From Bradyrhizobium sp. SZCCT0231 (GTDB lineage Bacteria; Pseudomonadota; Alphaproteobacteria; Rhizobiales; Xanthobacteraceae), in NCBI RefSeq assembly GCF_018130245.1, contig NZ_JAFCKP010000006.1, forward strand, positions 62,001 to 126,000: a DNA stretch of 64,000 bases, written 5' to 3'. The position numbers and the translations under genes were made by a program. Below the pieces are notes generated by a model, which made no database searches, was not told the origin of the DNA, and saw only the letters and a list, made by a program, of their open reading frames with translations. Shown in pieces: positions 26,687-38,123 of this stretch (position 1 is its first letter; each line of letters begins with the position of its first letter).

Positions 26687-27940
26687 TCAGGCCGGCTGCG
26701 CAACCGCCCGTGCGACAGGTTTCTCCACGATCGGAAGATTGATCAGCGCCGAGAGCACGCCGAACAGGATCGAGAGCCACCAGATCGGCGTGTAGGAACC
26801 GAACTTTTCGAACACGATGCCCCCGAGCCAGACGCCGAGAAAGCCGCCGACCTGGTGGCTGACGAAGGCAAAGCCATAGAGCGTGGCGAGCCAGCGTGTG
26901 CCGAACATCAGCGCCACCAGCGCCGAGGTCGGCGGTACCGTCGACAGCCAGGTCAGGCCGGAGATCGCGCCGAACGCTATCGCCGAGAACGGCGTGATCG
27001 GGAACGAGATGAAGGCGAGCGTCGCAAGCGCACGTGTGAAATAGATCGTCGAGAGGATGTAACGCTTGGGCAAGTAGTTCTGGAGGTAGCCGACGCTGAG
27101 CGAGCCGATGATGTTGAACAAGCCGATCGCAGCGATCACCCAGCCGCCGGTTTGCGTCGAGATGCCGCGGTCGACCAGAAACGCCGGCAGATGCACGGTG
27201 ATGAAGGCGAGCTGGAAGCCGCAGGTGAAGAAGCCGAGCACCAAAAGCACGTAGGAGCGGTGGCCGAAGGCTTCGGCCAGCGCCTTGGTGAAGGTCTGCT
27301 CATCCGCCGGCGCCGCGTTGCCCGTGCTTGCAACCGGCGGCGTCGAGAGCGCCAGCGACAGCGGGATGATCAGCAGCATCAGGAAGCCGAACACGGAGAG
27401 CGCCTGCTGCCAGCCGAAATTGTCGATCAGCGCGACGCCAATGGGCGCGAACAGGAACTGTCCGAACGAGCCCGCCGCGGTGCCGGCGCCGAGCGCAAGC
27501 CCGCGCTTCTCGGCCGGGAGGAGCTTGCTGAAGGCCGACAGTACCAGATTGAACGAGCAGCCGGCGAGGCCAAAGCCGATCATGACACCGGCGCCGATGT
27601 CGAGCGACAACGGCGTCGAGGAGTAGCGCATCAACAGCAGGCCGCCGGCATAGAGCAGAGCGCCGACGCACATCACCCGAAATAGGCCGAAGCGATCTGC
27701 GACCGCACCGGCGAGCGGCTGGCCCAGCCCCCACAACAGATTCTGCACGGCGATGGCGAGGCCGAACACGTCGCGGCCCCAGCTGAATTCGTGGCTCATC
27801 GGCTGCACGAAGAAGCCGAGCGCCGAACGCGGGCCGAAACCGAGCATGCCGATGGCGCAACCGCAGAGGATGATGACGGCCGGGGTGCGCCAGTTGGAGG
27901 AACGTGAGGCCGGTGCGAGCTCGCCGATCTGTGTCGACAT
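26687..27940 (-). CDS. MFS transporter
   Basis: A 417-residue major facilitator with about 12 predicted membrane helices. The loop between helices 2 and 3 carries GAVADRFGLFRV, close to the MFS motif GxLaDrxGrr. The first helix region is GMLGFGPRSALGFFVQPMSHEFSWGR, typical of the oxalate/formate or monocarboxylate-like MFS group. The ATG at 27940 is preferred to an upstream frame opening at 27973. It is divergent from nadA, with the NadQ-like sites lying 237 bases or more from its start. Substrate unknown. Confidence 0.88.
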   Translation of the reverse strand: MSTQIGELAPASRSSNWRTPAVIILCGCAIGMLGFGPRSALGFFVQPMSHEFSWGRDVFGLAIAVQNLLWGLGQPLAGAVADRFGLFRVMCVGALLYAGGLLLMRYSSTPLSLDIGAGVMIGFGLAGCSFNLVLSAFSKLLPAEKRGLALGAGTAAGSFGQFLFAPIGVALIDNFGWQQALSVFGFLMLLIIPLSLALSTPPVASTGNAAPADEQTFTKALAEAFGHRSYVLLVLGFFTCGFQLAFITVHLPAFLVDRGISTQTGGWVIAAIGLFNIIGSLSVGYLQNYLPKRYILSTIYFTRALATLAFISFPITPFSAIAFGAISGLTWLSTVPPTSALVALMFGTRWLATLYGFAFVSHQVGGFLGVWLGGIVFEKFGSYTPIWWLSILFGVLSALINLPIVEKPVARAVAQPA

Positions 27941-28176
27941 GGTGTTCCTCGTCTGTCGTTGGCGGATCCGCAAATCAGCAGCCGCGGGAGAGCCCGTTTA
28001 ATGCATTTGCATGAAAGGCCCAAGTGGAAAACGGTTGCATTCCACGAGGAGCTGCCGCGGGAGCATTGCGTTTCAATCTGGCCTCGCCTGGCGCTTCAGC
28101 CGCGAATTGACGGGCGAATTGACGGGAATGTGTGAGGCAGGACCTAGCGGCCCGCAGCGGAGCGTGCTATCTTCAA

Positions 28177-28195
28177 TCTACTCATATTGAGCATA
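28177..28195 (+). promoter_or_regulatory. NadQ operator-like palindrome, distal
   Basis: TCTACTCAT-A-TTGAGCATA, an imperfect palindrome whose right half is identical to that of the proximal site at 28251. The left half has three mismatches to the inverted right half. It lies 98 bases upstream of the nadA start. Confidence 0.6.
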
Positions 28196-28250
28196 TTAGG
28201 GTAGCAGCGACGTTCGCCCGGCCTCTCGGCCGGATTTCTCTGGCCCTATA

Positions 28251-28269
28251 TATTCTCAAGTTGAGCATA
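28251..28269 (+). promoter_or_regulatory. NadQ operator-like palindrome, proximal
   Basis: TATTCTCAA-G-TTGAGCATA: 9-bp arms around one base with a single mismatch, ending 23 bases before the nadA ATG. Its position next to or over the start of transcription suits repression. The regulator assignment is an inference from the NadQ-like gene at 16922. Confidence 0.68.
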
Positions 28270-28292
28270 ATAACCACGCATGGGAGGCTTCA

Positions 28293-29399
28293 ATGCCGAT
28301 TACTGGAATTTACGGCCCCGACGACCTTGCCAACCGGCCGCAGGGCCAGCCTATCGCCTCCCCGCGCGCCGCACCGGTGCCCGCGGGACCGAAATTACCA
28401 ATGCCCTCGCTGGAATGGACGCCGGCGGTCGAACGCGCCACCGCACCGCTCTACGACCGCGTGAAGCACGTCATCCCGCCGATCGAATGGCCGCTGATGG
28501 CGCCGACGATTCACGCGATCAACGAGCTGAAGCGCGCTCGGGGCGCGGTCATCCTCGCCCACAACTACCAGGCCCCGGAGATCTTCCACTGTGTGGCCGA
28601 TATCGGCGGCGACTCGCTGCAGCTCGCGGTCGAAGCCACCAAGGTGAAGGCGGACATCATCGTACAGTGCGGTGTGCACTTCATGGCGGAAACCTCGAAG
28701 CTGCTCAACCCGGAGAAGACGGTGCTGATCCCGGACTCGCGCGCGGGCTGCTCGCTTGCCGCCAGCATTACCGGCGCGGACGTGCGGCTGCTCCGCGAAA
28801 AATTTCCCGGCGTGCCCGTCGTCGCCTATGTCAACACCTCGGCAGAGGTGAAGGCGGAGGTCGATATCTGCTGCACGTCTTCGAACGCGGTGCAGGTGGT
28901 CGAGAGTCTGAACGCGCCGAGGGTCATTTTCCTGCCCGACCGCTACCTCGCCACTTACGTGGCCTCGAAGACCGACGTGGAGATCATCGCCTGGAAAGGC
29001 GCCTGCGAGGTGCATGAGCGCTTCACGGGCGAGGAGTTGCGGAGCTTTCGCGAGGCCGATCCGTCCGTCCAGATCATCGCGCATCCGGAGTGCCCGCCGG
29101 ACGTGCTGGCGGAAGCCGACTTCACCGGTTCGACCGCGCACATGATCAACTGGGTGCGCGCGAAGCGGCCGCGGCGGCTCGTCATGATCACCGAATGCTC
29201 GATGGCCGACAATGTCCGGGCCGAGCTGCCTGATGTGGAGATGCTGCGCCCCTGCAATCTCTGCCCGCACATGAAGCGCATCACGCTCGCCAACATTCTG
29301 GAGAGCCTGCTGACGCTCCGCGAGGAGGTGACGATCGATCCCGCGCTTGCGGAACGCGCGCGGTGTTCGGTCGAGCGAATGATCAACCTGAAGAATTAG
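28293..29399 (+). CDS. nadA: Quinolinate synthase
   Basis: A 368-residue NadA that condenses iminoaspartate with dihydroxyacetone phosphate to quinolinate on a [4Fe-4S] cluster. Cluster cysteines are visible in [28 protein letters not shown] and [34 protein letters not shown] and [13 protein letters not shown] are family motifs. The first 45 or so residues are an extra Pro/Ala-rich extension typical of long NadA forms. The ATG follows GGGAGG. It heads nadA-nadB-nadC and has two regulator-like palindromes upstream. Confidence 0.97.
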   Translation: MPITGIYGPDDLANRPQGQPIASPRAAPVPAGPKLPMPSLEWTPAVERATAPLYDRVKHVIPPIEWPLMAPTIHAINELKRARGAVILAHNYQAPEIFHCVADIGGDSLQLAVEATKVKADIIVQCGVHFMAETSKLLNPEKTVLIPDSRAGCSLAASITGADVRLLREKFPGVPVVAYVNTSAEVKAEVDICCTSSNAVQVVESLNAPRVIFLPDRYLATYVASKTDVEIIAWKGACEVHERFTGEELRSFREADPSVQIIAHPECPPDVLAEADFTGSTAHMINWVRAKRPRRLVMITECSMADNVRAELPDVEMLRPCNLCPHMKRITLANILESLLTLREEVTIDPALAERARCSVERMINLKN

Positions 29400-29425
29400 G
29401 ACGAGACGCAGCCACAAACACAGCT

Positions 29426-29566
29426 GTCGTCCCGGACAAGCGCGCCTCGAGCGCGCAGATCCGGGACCCATAATCACAGGCAGATGTTTGGCGAAGAACG
29501 GCGTTGCGCAGCTTCGCGCAACAATCTCCGCCGCAGCGTATGGGTCCCTGCTTTCGCAGGGACGAC
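29426..29566. repeat. Inverted-repeat element inside the nad operon (GTCGTCCCGGACAAGCGC family)
   Basis: GTCGTCCCGGACAAGCGCGC..GCAGATCCGGGACCCATAA on the left, TATGGGTCCCTGCTTTCGCAGGGACGAC on the right. The spacer ACAGGCAGATGTTTGGCGAAGA matches the copy at 8383-8536. It occupies nearly all of the 189-base gap between nadA and nadB, so it is probably transcribed as part of the operon mRNA. Confidence 0.85.
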
Positions 29567-29588
29567 GGCGGAGTGAATGGAGAGGACA

Positions 29589-31196
29589 ATGACCAACACC
29601 ATCCACAACCTCACCCGCTCAACCGACGACGTCGTCATCGTCGGCGGCGGCCTTGCCGGACTGTTCTGCGCGCTGAAGCTCGCGCCGCGGCCGGTGACCT
29701 TGATCTCGGCGGCACCGCTCGGACAGGGCGCATCGTCCGCATGGGCGCAAGGCGGCATCGCGGCAGCAGTGGCCGAAGGCGACACGCCGGAAGCACACGC
29801 CGCCGATACAGTTGCCGTCGGCGGCGGCCTCGTCGATGAAGCCGTCGCACTCGGGATCGCACGTGAGGCAGCGTCGCGCATCCATGATCTTCTCGCCTAT
29901 GGCGTGCCGTTCGATCGCGATCTCGACGGCAGGCTTGCCGTCGGGCGGGAAGCTGCGCATTCCACGCGTCGCATCGTGCATGTGCGCGGCGATGGCGCTG
30001 GCGCCGCGATCATCGCGGCGTTGAGCGATGCCGTACGTCGCACGCCCTCGATCCGCCTGATGGAAGGCTTTGTTGCAGAAGCACTGTTGACCGAGGACGG
30101 CGCCCTCACCGGCCTTCAATTGCGCGAGGCAGGCAATCCCGCAGCACGACCGGTCGTGCTGGCTTCACGCGCGATCGTGCTAGCGACTGGCGGACTCGGC
30201 CATCTCTATGGCGTCACCACCAACCCGTGTGAAGCGAGCGGCTCGGGCCTTGCGATCGCGGCCCGCGCCGGCGCCGTGATCGCCGACCCTGAATTCGTGC
30301 AGTTCCACCCCACCGCCATCATGGTCGGCCGCGATCCGGCGCCGCTTGCCACCGAAGCCCTGCGTGGCGAAGGCGCAACGCTGATCAACGGCCATGGCGA
30401 GCGATTCATGAGAGCGCGCCACCCGCTCGCCGAGCTCGCGCCGCGCGACATCGTCGCCCGCGGCGTGTTCGCCGAGATCGCGGCCGGTCGCGGCGCCTTC
30501 CTCGATGCGCGGCAGGCGCTGGGTGTGCGCTTCGCGACGAAGTTTCCGACCGTGCATGCGAGCTGCATCGCCGCCGGCATCGATCCCGCCACGCAAGCCA
30601 TTCCGATCGCGCCCGCCGCGCACTACCACATGGGCGGCATCGCGGTCGATGCGCGCGGGCGCAGCTCGATCGACGGGCTCTGGGCCGGCGGCGAAGTGTC
30701 CTCGACCGGTGCGCATGGCGCCAACCGGCTCGCCTCGAATTCGCTGCTCGAAGCCGTCGTCTATGCCGCCCGCATTGCCGACGACATCGCGGGCCGCACG
30801 GTGCCCTCGCCCGCCCGCCTTCCGGATGCGCTGGTGGCGCCGAGCGCAGGCACGCTGGATGCTGCAGCGGTGAAGCGGCTGCGCGCGATGATGAGTGGGC
30901 ATGTCGGCGTGATCCGCGATGACGACGGCCTTGCGCAAGCCGTGCGCCACTTCGCCGCGCTCGAGCGCGAGGCTGGAAACATCGCTGTCCGCAACATGGC
31001 GACATCCGCCCTGCTCGTCGCCGCTGCGGCCTGGACGCGGCGCGAGAGCCGCGGTGCGCATTTCCGTTCCGATCATCCGGCCGACAAATCCGCGCTGGCG
31101 CAGAGAACGATGACCACGCTCGCCGCAGCGCGCGAGGTCGCGGAGAGCCTGAACGATCGTCCGCTGCCACGCATCGCGCAATCCATGATCGCCTGA
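29589..31196 (+). CDS. nadB: L-aspartate oxidase
   Basis: A 535-residue flavoprotein that oxidises L-aspartate to iminoaspartate for NadA. It shows the FAD dinucleotide motif [40 protein letters not shown], and [21 protein letters not shown] followed by [20 protein letters not shown]. This is the succinate dehydrogenase/NadB flavoprotein pattern with the NadB-type C-terminus. The ATG at 29589 follows GGAGAGGACA and is better placed than the ATG at 29577. It is separated from nadA by a repeat and from nadC by 10 bases. Confidence 0.97.
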   Translation: MTNTIHNLTRSTDDVVIVGGGLAGLFCALKLAPRPVTLISAAPLGQGASSAWAQGGIAAAVAEGDTPEAHAADTVAVGGGLVDEAVALGIAREAASRIHDLLAYGVPFDRDLDGRLAVGREAAHSTRRIVHVRGDGAGAAIIAALSDAVRRTPSIRLMEGFVAEALLTEDGALTGLQLREAGNPAARPVVLASRAIVLATGGLGHLYGVTTNPCEASGSGLAIAARAGAVIADPEFVQFHPTAIMVGRDPAPLATEALRGEGATLINGHGERFMRARHPLAELAPRDIVARGVFAEIAAGRGAFLDARQALGVRFATKFPTVHASCIAAGIDPATQAIPIAPAAHYHMGGIAVDARGRSSIDGLWAGGEVSSTGAHGANRLASNSLLEAVVYAARIADDIAGRTVPSPARLPDALVAPSAGTLDAAAVKRLRAMMSGHVGVIRDDDGLAQAVRHFAALEREAGNIAVRNMATSALLVAAAAWTRRESRGAHFRSDHPADKSALAQRTMTTLAAAREVAESLNDRPLPRIAQSMIA

Positions 31197-31206
31197 AGGA
31201 GGCCCC

Positions 31207-32085
31207 ATGATCACCCCGACCTCACTGCTCCATGCCGGCGCCTTTCTCTCTCCGCTCGCGATCGAGGAGGCCGTGCAGCGCGCGCTCGATGAGGACCTCG
31301 GCCGCGCCGGCGACATCACCTCGCTTGCGACGATCCCGGAAGCGACGAGGGCGCAAGCGATCCTCGTCGCGCGCCAGTCCGGCGTGATCGCCGGGCTGCC
31401 GCTGGCGCTCGCGACCCTGCAGAAGCTGTCGCCCGACGTCGAGGTACGCGCCCATGTCCACGATGCCGCGCGGGTTGCTGGCGGCCAACATGTGCTGACG
31501 ATCTCGGGCCCCGCACGCGCCATTCTCACGGCCGAGCGGACCGCGCTGAACTTCGTCGGCCGCCTGTCGGGCATCGCCACGCTCACGGCGGACTATGTCG
31601 CGCGCACCGAAGGCACCGGGATGCGCATCTGCTGCACGCGAAAAACCACGCCGGGTTTGCGCGCGCTGGAGAAATACGCGGTGCGCTGCGGCGGCGGCTT
31701 CAACCATCGCTTCGGCCTCGACGATGCCATCCTGATCAAGGATAACCACATCGCAGTCGCCGGCGGCATCCGTCCGGTGCTGGAGCGCGCCCGTGCCCAT
31801 GCCGGCCATCTCGTCAAGATCGAGATCGAGGTCGATACGCTGGCGCAGCTGCGCGAGGTGCTGGACAGCGGAATGGCGGACGCGGTGCTGCTCGACAACA
31901 TGGACCTCACCGCACTGCGCGAGGCTGTCAGGATCAATGAGGGCCGCCTCAAGCTGGAGGCGTCCGGCGGCGTCACCCTGGACTCGATCGCCGCGATCGC
32001 GGCGACCGGCGTCGACTACGCCTCGGCGGGCGCGCTGACGCATTCGGCGCCGAATTTCGACTGCGCGCTGGATATCGAGGCGTGA
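31207..32085 (+). CDS. nadC: Quinolinate phosphoribosyltransferase (carboxylating)
   Basis: A 292-residue NadC that converts quinolinate and PRPP to nicotinate mononucleotide and CO2. Motifs include [16 protein letters not shown] at the N-terminus, [38 protein letters not shown] and the C-terminal [22 protein letters not shown]. The ribosome site AAGGAGG lies directly upstream of the ATG. It is the last gene of nadABC, completing the aspartate route to NAD. Confidence 0.97.
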   Translation: MITPTSLLHAGAFLSPLAIEEAVQRALDEDLGRAGDITSLATIPEATRAQAILVARQSGVIAGLPLALATLQKLSPDVEVRAHVHDAARVAGGQHVLTISGPARAILTAERTALNFVGRLSGIATLTADYVARTEGTGMRICCTRKTTPGLRALEKYAVRCGGGFNHRFGLDDAILIKDNHIAVAGGIRPVLERARAHAGHLVKIEIEVDTLAQLREVLDSGMADAVLLDNMDLTALREAVRINEGRLKLEASGGVTLDSIAAIAATGVDYASAGALTHSAPNFDCALDIEA

Positions 32086-32129
32086 TGAATTCTTCTCCCT
32101 CTCCCCGCGAGCGGGGAGAGGTAAGAAAA

Positions 32130-33578
32130 CTACCGACGCTCACCCATCTCCGCGGAGCTCTTGGCTTCCTGCGCGAGTTCGGCGGAGAGCGCAGCGGTCT
32201 GGGCCGGGGTGCCCCAGCTCGGCTCCTCGCTGCCGTCGCCCCAGTTGCGCGGCCGATAGAAGGTGTGCACGCCGGTCTTGTACATCTTCTTCATCTCGGC
32301 GACCCATGACGGGCGGACCCAATAGGCGTGGTAGTGCGTCGACTTGCCGACCTCGGGCAGCCAGATCTGGCCGTCGAGCATCGCCTTGGAAATCTTCTTG
32401 GCGCGCTCCCACATTTCGGGCTCGCGGATCACGTCCGGATTGTTGTCGCAGGCGAAGGTGAACTGGCAGGCGAAATGGCGGTACTTGTTCTGGTAGACCA
32501 CGCCGCACACGGTGTCGGGATATTTGCCGGAGAACACGCGGTTCATCACGACTTGCGCGACCGCCATCTGCCCGCGCACGGCCTCGCCGCGGGACTCGAA
32601 ATAGACGGCTTCGGCGAGGCACTTCTCGGATTTCACGCGCGACTTGTCGTCGAGTGCGAGCCGCTCCGCCGGCGATCTGGCGCGCTGGTTGTCGGCGTTG
32701 ACCTCGCCCTTCGGCGCAACGCTCTCGCCGCTCTCGATGTCGTTGGCGATCTCCGCCGTCGGCGGGGTCAGCGAGGCCGTCGCCTTCATGTCGGGGTCGG
32801 GCATCACGATCAGCGGCTCGGCGCCGGGCTGCCAGCTCTCGATGCTCTCGAGATTGCCTCCGAGCGAGGAGCTGCCGAAGAACAGGCTCGAGGTCTTGAC
32901 GCTGAAGGGATCGCGCACGGGCGTCGTCGGCGCAGCGGCCCGCTTCAGCGCCTCCAGCGGCTGCACCGCGAATGAACGCGCGACGTCGCTGGCCTGCGGC
33001 GGATTGGAATATTGCGGCAGCGGCGGCGCGCGCAGCGCTTCCTGGAGCTCGGGGTCGAGCGCGGCCGCGGACTCCGGCGACATCGCCTGAGGCAATGCGG
33101 CGCTCTTGGCGCCGAAGACCGAGCTGTTCGACGTCGCGGGATCTTCCTGTGCCGGTGCCGCTGCTGGCGCGACCGTCTCGGGAGCCTGCGTCGGCGCGAC
33201 GATTGCGAGGCGATCGCCCTTCAGGGAGCGATCGACCTTGGGAAAGTCGGAAGCGTGGTAGCGCGGCGGCGCCTGAAGCGCGGGATTGCGGCTGATCGCG
33301 CCGGCGACGTCGCGGCCGTCGAGGCTCGCGAGCCGAACCATCGCGCTCTGCGGAGCGGAGGTGCCGATCGGCCGCGAAAAGCTGTAGGTGGCGAGCTGGA
33401 TCGAGGACGCCGCGGAGAACACCTGCTTCTGCCAACGCTCGGCGACGCCGGGTTGGCGCGCCAGCAGCGAGGCAATGTCCTGATAGCCGGTCTCTCTCGG
33501 CATCAATGCGAAGATGCAGAGACCGATACCGAAGGACGCGAACCGCGCGCCCTTCGGATGGTTACGCAACACTGACAT
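32130..33578 (-). CDS. Cell wall hydrolase, SleB-type
   Basis: A 482-residue protein with a C-terminal SleB-like hydrolase domain (about residues 315-460): CLAEAVYFESRGEAVRGQM with the catalytic glutamate in FESRGE, AQVVMNRVFSGKYPDTVCGV, HFACQFTFACD and STHYHAYWVRPSW. The N-terminus has one hydrophobic segment (FASFGIGLCIFALM) serving as anchor or signal. Residues 90-310 are a low-complexity Pro/Ala/Ser region, probably a wall-spanning linker. It should cut peptidoglycan as a lytic transglycosylase. The start is between this ATG and a GTG four codons upstream. Confidence 0.9.
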   Translation of the reverse strand: MSVLRNHPKGARFASFGIGLCIFALMPRETGYQDIASLLARQPGVAERWQKQVFSAASSIQLATYSFSRPIGTSAPQSAMVRLASLDGRDVAGAISRNPALQAPPRYHASDFPKVDRSLKGDRLAIVAPTQAPETVAPAAAPAQEDPATSNSSVFGAKSAALPQAMSPESAAALDPELQEALRAPPLPQYSNPPQASDVARSFAVQPLEALKRAAAPTTPVRDPFSVKTSSLFFGSSSLGGNLESIESWQPGAEPLIVMPDPDMKATASLTPPTAEIANDIESGESVAPKGEVNADNQRARSPAERLALDDKSRVKSEKCLAEAVYFESRGEAVRGQMAVAQVVMNRVFSGKYPDTVCGVVYQNKYRHFACQFTFACDNNPDVIREPEMWERAKKISKAMLDGQIWLPEVGKSTHYHAYWVRPSWVAEMKKMYKTGVHTFYRPRNWGDGSEEPSWGTPAQTAALSAELAQEAKSSAEMGERR

Positions 33579-33590
33579 CGATACGCTCAC

Positions 33591-33865
33591 GCTACGCTTA
33601 CGCTCGTCCGATCGAACTCAGTACATCCGTGCAATTCGATCTTTATCGTAAGTATCTAATTTAGGTTGCCGGGGCGTTAATCGGCGTTGCGCGTGCAGCA
33701 CACTCAAGCGAACACAGGTGTTTTCACGGGGTGATCGCGCGTGTTGGTAAATGCGGCCTCTCGTAGAGCGGTAAACATCTGGTCAACGCGAATGGTGAAG
33801 GAACTCTTGCGCACGTATCATTACGGGACGCGTGATGAGTTCCCGGTGCTACGACAACAAACGCC
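33591..33865. other. Intergenic stretch with no recognised gene
   Basis: This region lies upstream of the cell wall hydrolase on the minus strand. It is relatively AT-rich (for example TCTTTATCGTAAGTATCTAATTT near 33640-33665) compared with its surroundings and presumably holds that gene's promoter. I see no tRNA, small ORF with coding bias or riboswitch-like fold. Confidence 0.5.
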
Positions 33866-33965
33866 GTCATACCCGGCTTGACCGGGGCATCAGTACGCCG
33901 CGGCTTCTCGATTCCATCAGTACCGTCTCGGCGTACTGGATCGCCCGGTCAAGCCGGGCGATGAC
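33866..33965. repeat. Inverted-repeat element (GTCATACCCGGCTTGACCGGG family)
   Basis: GTCATACCCGGCTTGACCGGG at the left end is mirrored by CCCGGTCAAGCCGGGCGATGAC at the right, with CAGTACGCCG and CGGCGTACTG as inner arms. Only one clear copy was seen in the window. Confidence 0.85.
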
Positions 33966-34000
33966 ATCGAATGTGTGGCGAGAGTGTCGCCTCAAATGAA

Positions 34001-34026
34001 AGAGGCGGGGTTTTGCCCCCGCCTCT
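34001..34026 (-). terminator. Rho-independent terminator of the pyruvate phosphate dikinase gene
   Basis: A 10-bp stem AGAGGCGGGG/CCCCGCCTCT with a 6-base loop sits 22 bases beyond the dikinase stop codon. Reading on the minus strand, it is followed by TTCATTTG, a moderately T-rich tail. Confidence 0.8.
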
Positions 34027-34048
34027 CTCAACTCAATTGCGCTTCAGC

Positions 34049-36988
<2,940 letters not shown>

Positions 36989-37084
36989 AGCTTGCACACA
37001 ACCTGCGAGAGGAATGGGAAATCGCGGGCCTTACACCATTTTGGGCGGGCCCGCGCAAGTCGGACAGTTCCGAAAAGTGAACGC

Positions 37085-37240
37085 CTAGAAGCGGAGCCAC
37101 TTCAGGAGCCCGAGCCCGATCGCGCCGTTGACGATGAGGAAGATCGCGACAATGAGGTTGAGAAGCCGCGGCATGATCAGGATGAGCACGCCCGCAATCA
37201 ACGACAGGATCGGCGAAATGTGGGCGACGGTGATGTGCAT
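37085..37240 (-). CDS. DUF3096 small membrane protein
   Basis: A 51-residue peptide, MHITVAHISPILSLIAGVLI followed by LIMPRLLNLIVAIFLIVNGA and a short end LLKWLRF. Two hydrophobic helices are separated by the MPRLLN turn. This is the DUF3096 pattern, a tiny inner-membrane protein of unknown role. The frame stays open far upstream, but the family starts at this methionine. Confidence 0.85.
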   Translation of the reverse strand: MHITVAHISPILSLIAGVLILIMPRLLNLIVAIFLIVNGAIGLGLLKWLRF

Positions 37241-37466
37241 GAACAATCTTTCTGTGGAGGTGAGGCGAATCGCGCGCGGATCATAGCCGGCTAGGTTCCG
37301 GGAGTAGAGATGCGCAAGACGCGCCACGAGTTCCCGGCACCCACGAAAATTGCCCGAAATTGCCGCGAATGCGGCAGGCCTTTTCCCGGAACATTGGCTT
37401 TGGGCATGCATTGGCAACCAGTCGCGCCACTGGCGCGTCCGCAGAATCACGTCGAAGGAGTTGTCC

Positions 37467-37820
37467 ATGCGGAACAGGATTCTTACTCTTGCAGCGCTCG
37501 CGGCCGCGATCGGCTCGCCCCTTGCGGCGCAGGCGCAAAGCGATGTCACCATCGGACGCGCGCCCGCCGTGGTCGACAGCGCCCCGACGATTGCCGTCGA
37601 ACAGCGGCCGGCCTTCCGCGAATATGTCATCGAACAACGTGTGCCCGCCTTCCGCACTCCGGATCGCGTGGTGGTCGGCGCCACCCTGCCCGAGAGTGGC
37701 ATCACCTATTATGACGTGCCGCAACGCTTCGGCGCCACGACCTATCGGTATACCGTCGTGAATGGCGAAACCGTGCTGGTCGAGCCGCGCTCGCGCCGCA
37801 TCGTCGAGGTGCTGGACTAA
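37467..37820 (+). CDS. DUF1236-type exported protein
   Basis: A 117-residue secreted protein. A signal peptide (MRNRILTLAALAAAIGSPLAAQAQ) precedes a mature part with REYVIEQRVPAFRTPDRVVVGATLPESGITYYDVPQ and a C-terminal YRYTVVNGETVLVEPRSRRIVEVLD. That is the DUF1236 fold, common as small periplasmic proteins in Rhizobiales. The ATG follows GAAGGAG. Function unknown. Confidence 0.88.
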   Translation: MRNRILTLAALAAAIGSPLAAQAQSDVTIGRAPAVVDSAPTIAVEQRPAFREYVIEQRVPAFRTPDRVVVGATLPESGITYYDVPQRFGATTYRYTVVNGETVLVEPRSRRIVEVLD

Positions 37821-37832
37821 ATTCTCGTTTGG

Positions 37833-37878
37833 ACGCGTCTTCTTCAAGCGAAGCGGCATCTGCCTCGCGTGAAAACGC
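37833..37878. repeat. Short repeat (ACGCGTYTTCTTCA..GAAAACGC family)
   Basis: ACGCGTCTTCTTCAAGCGAAGCGGCATCTGCCTCGCGTGAAAACGC. The same layout occurs at 53892-53938. The ends ACGCGT(C/T)TTC and GAAAACGC(C/T) are inverted with respect to each other. Confidence 0.75.
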
Positions 37879-37993
37879 CACTGATCGACCAGATGTCCGG
37901 CGCGCCACTTCAATCAGGCTGGCGCGAGCAGTGTTAAATCGGACATCAGGCCCTGCCCGGACTCCCCCCGCCGGGTGGGGCTTTTTTGCGTTC

Positions 37994-38097
37994 GTCATTC
38001 CGGGGCGCGCGAAGCGCGAGCCCGGAATCCATCGCACCGCGCGTGACGCGGACAAATGGATTCCGGGCTCGCGCCAAGTGGCGCGCCCCGGAATGAC
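37994..38097. repeat. Inverted-repeat intergenic element (GTCATTCCGGGGC family)
   Basis: GTCATTCCGGGGCGCGCGAA.. on the left and ..GGCGCGCCCCGGAATGAC on the right, with GAGCCCGGAATCCAT and ATGGATTCCGGGCTCG as inner arms. It lies between the DUF1236 gene and glyS. Just before it, at 37965-37987, CCCC..GTGGGGCTTTTTT resembles a weak terminator for the DUF1236 gene. Confidence 0.9.
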
Positions 38098-38123
38098 AGT
38101 CGTATTTGCAGCACGACCACGCC

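Noticed and set aside
27941-28176. NadQ control of the divergent MFS transporter
   Set aside because: The palindromes lie 237 bases or more from the transporter start and sit at nadA; nothing in the transporter points to a pyridine substrate.
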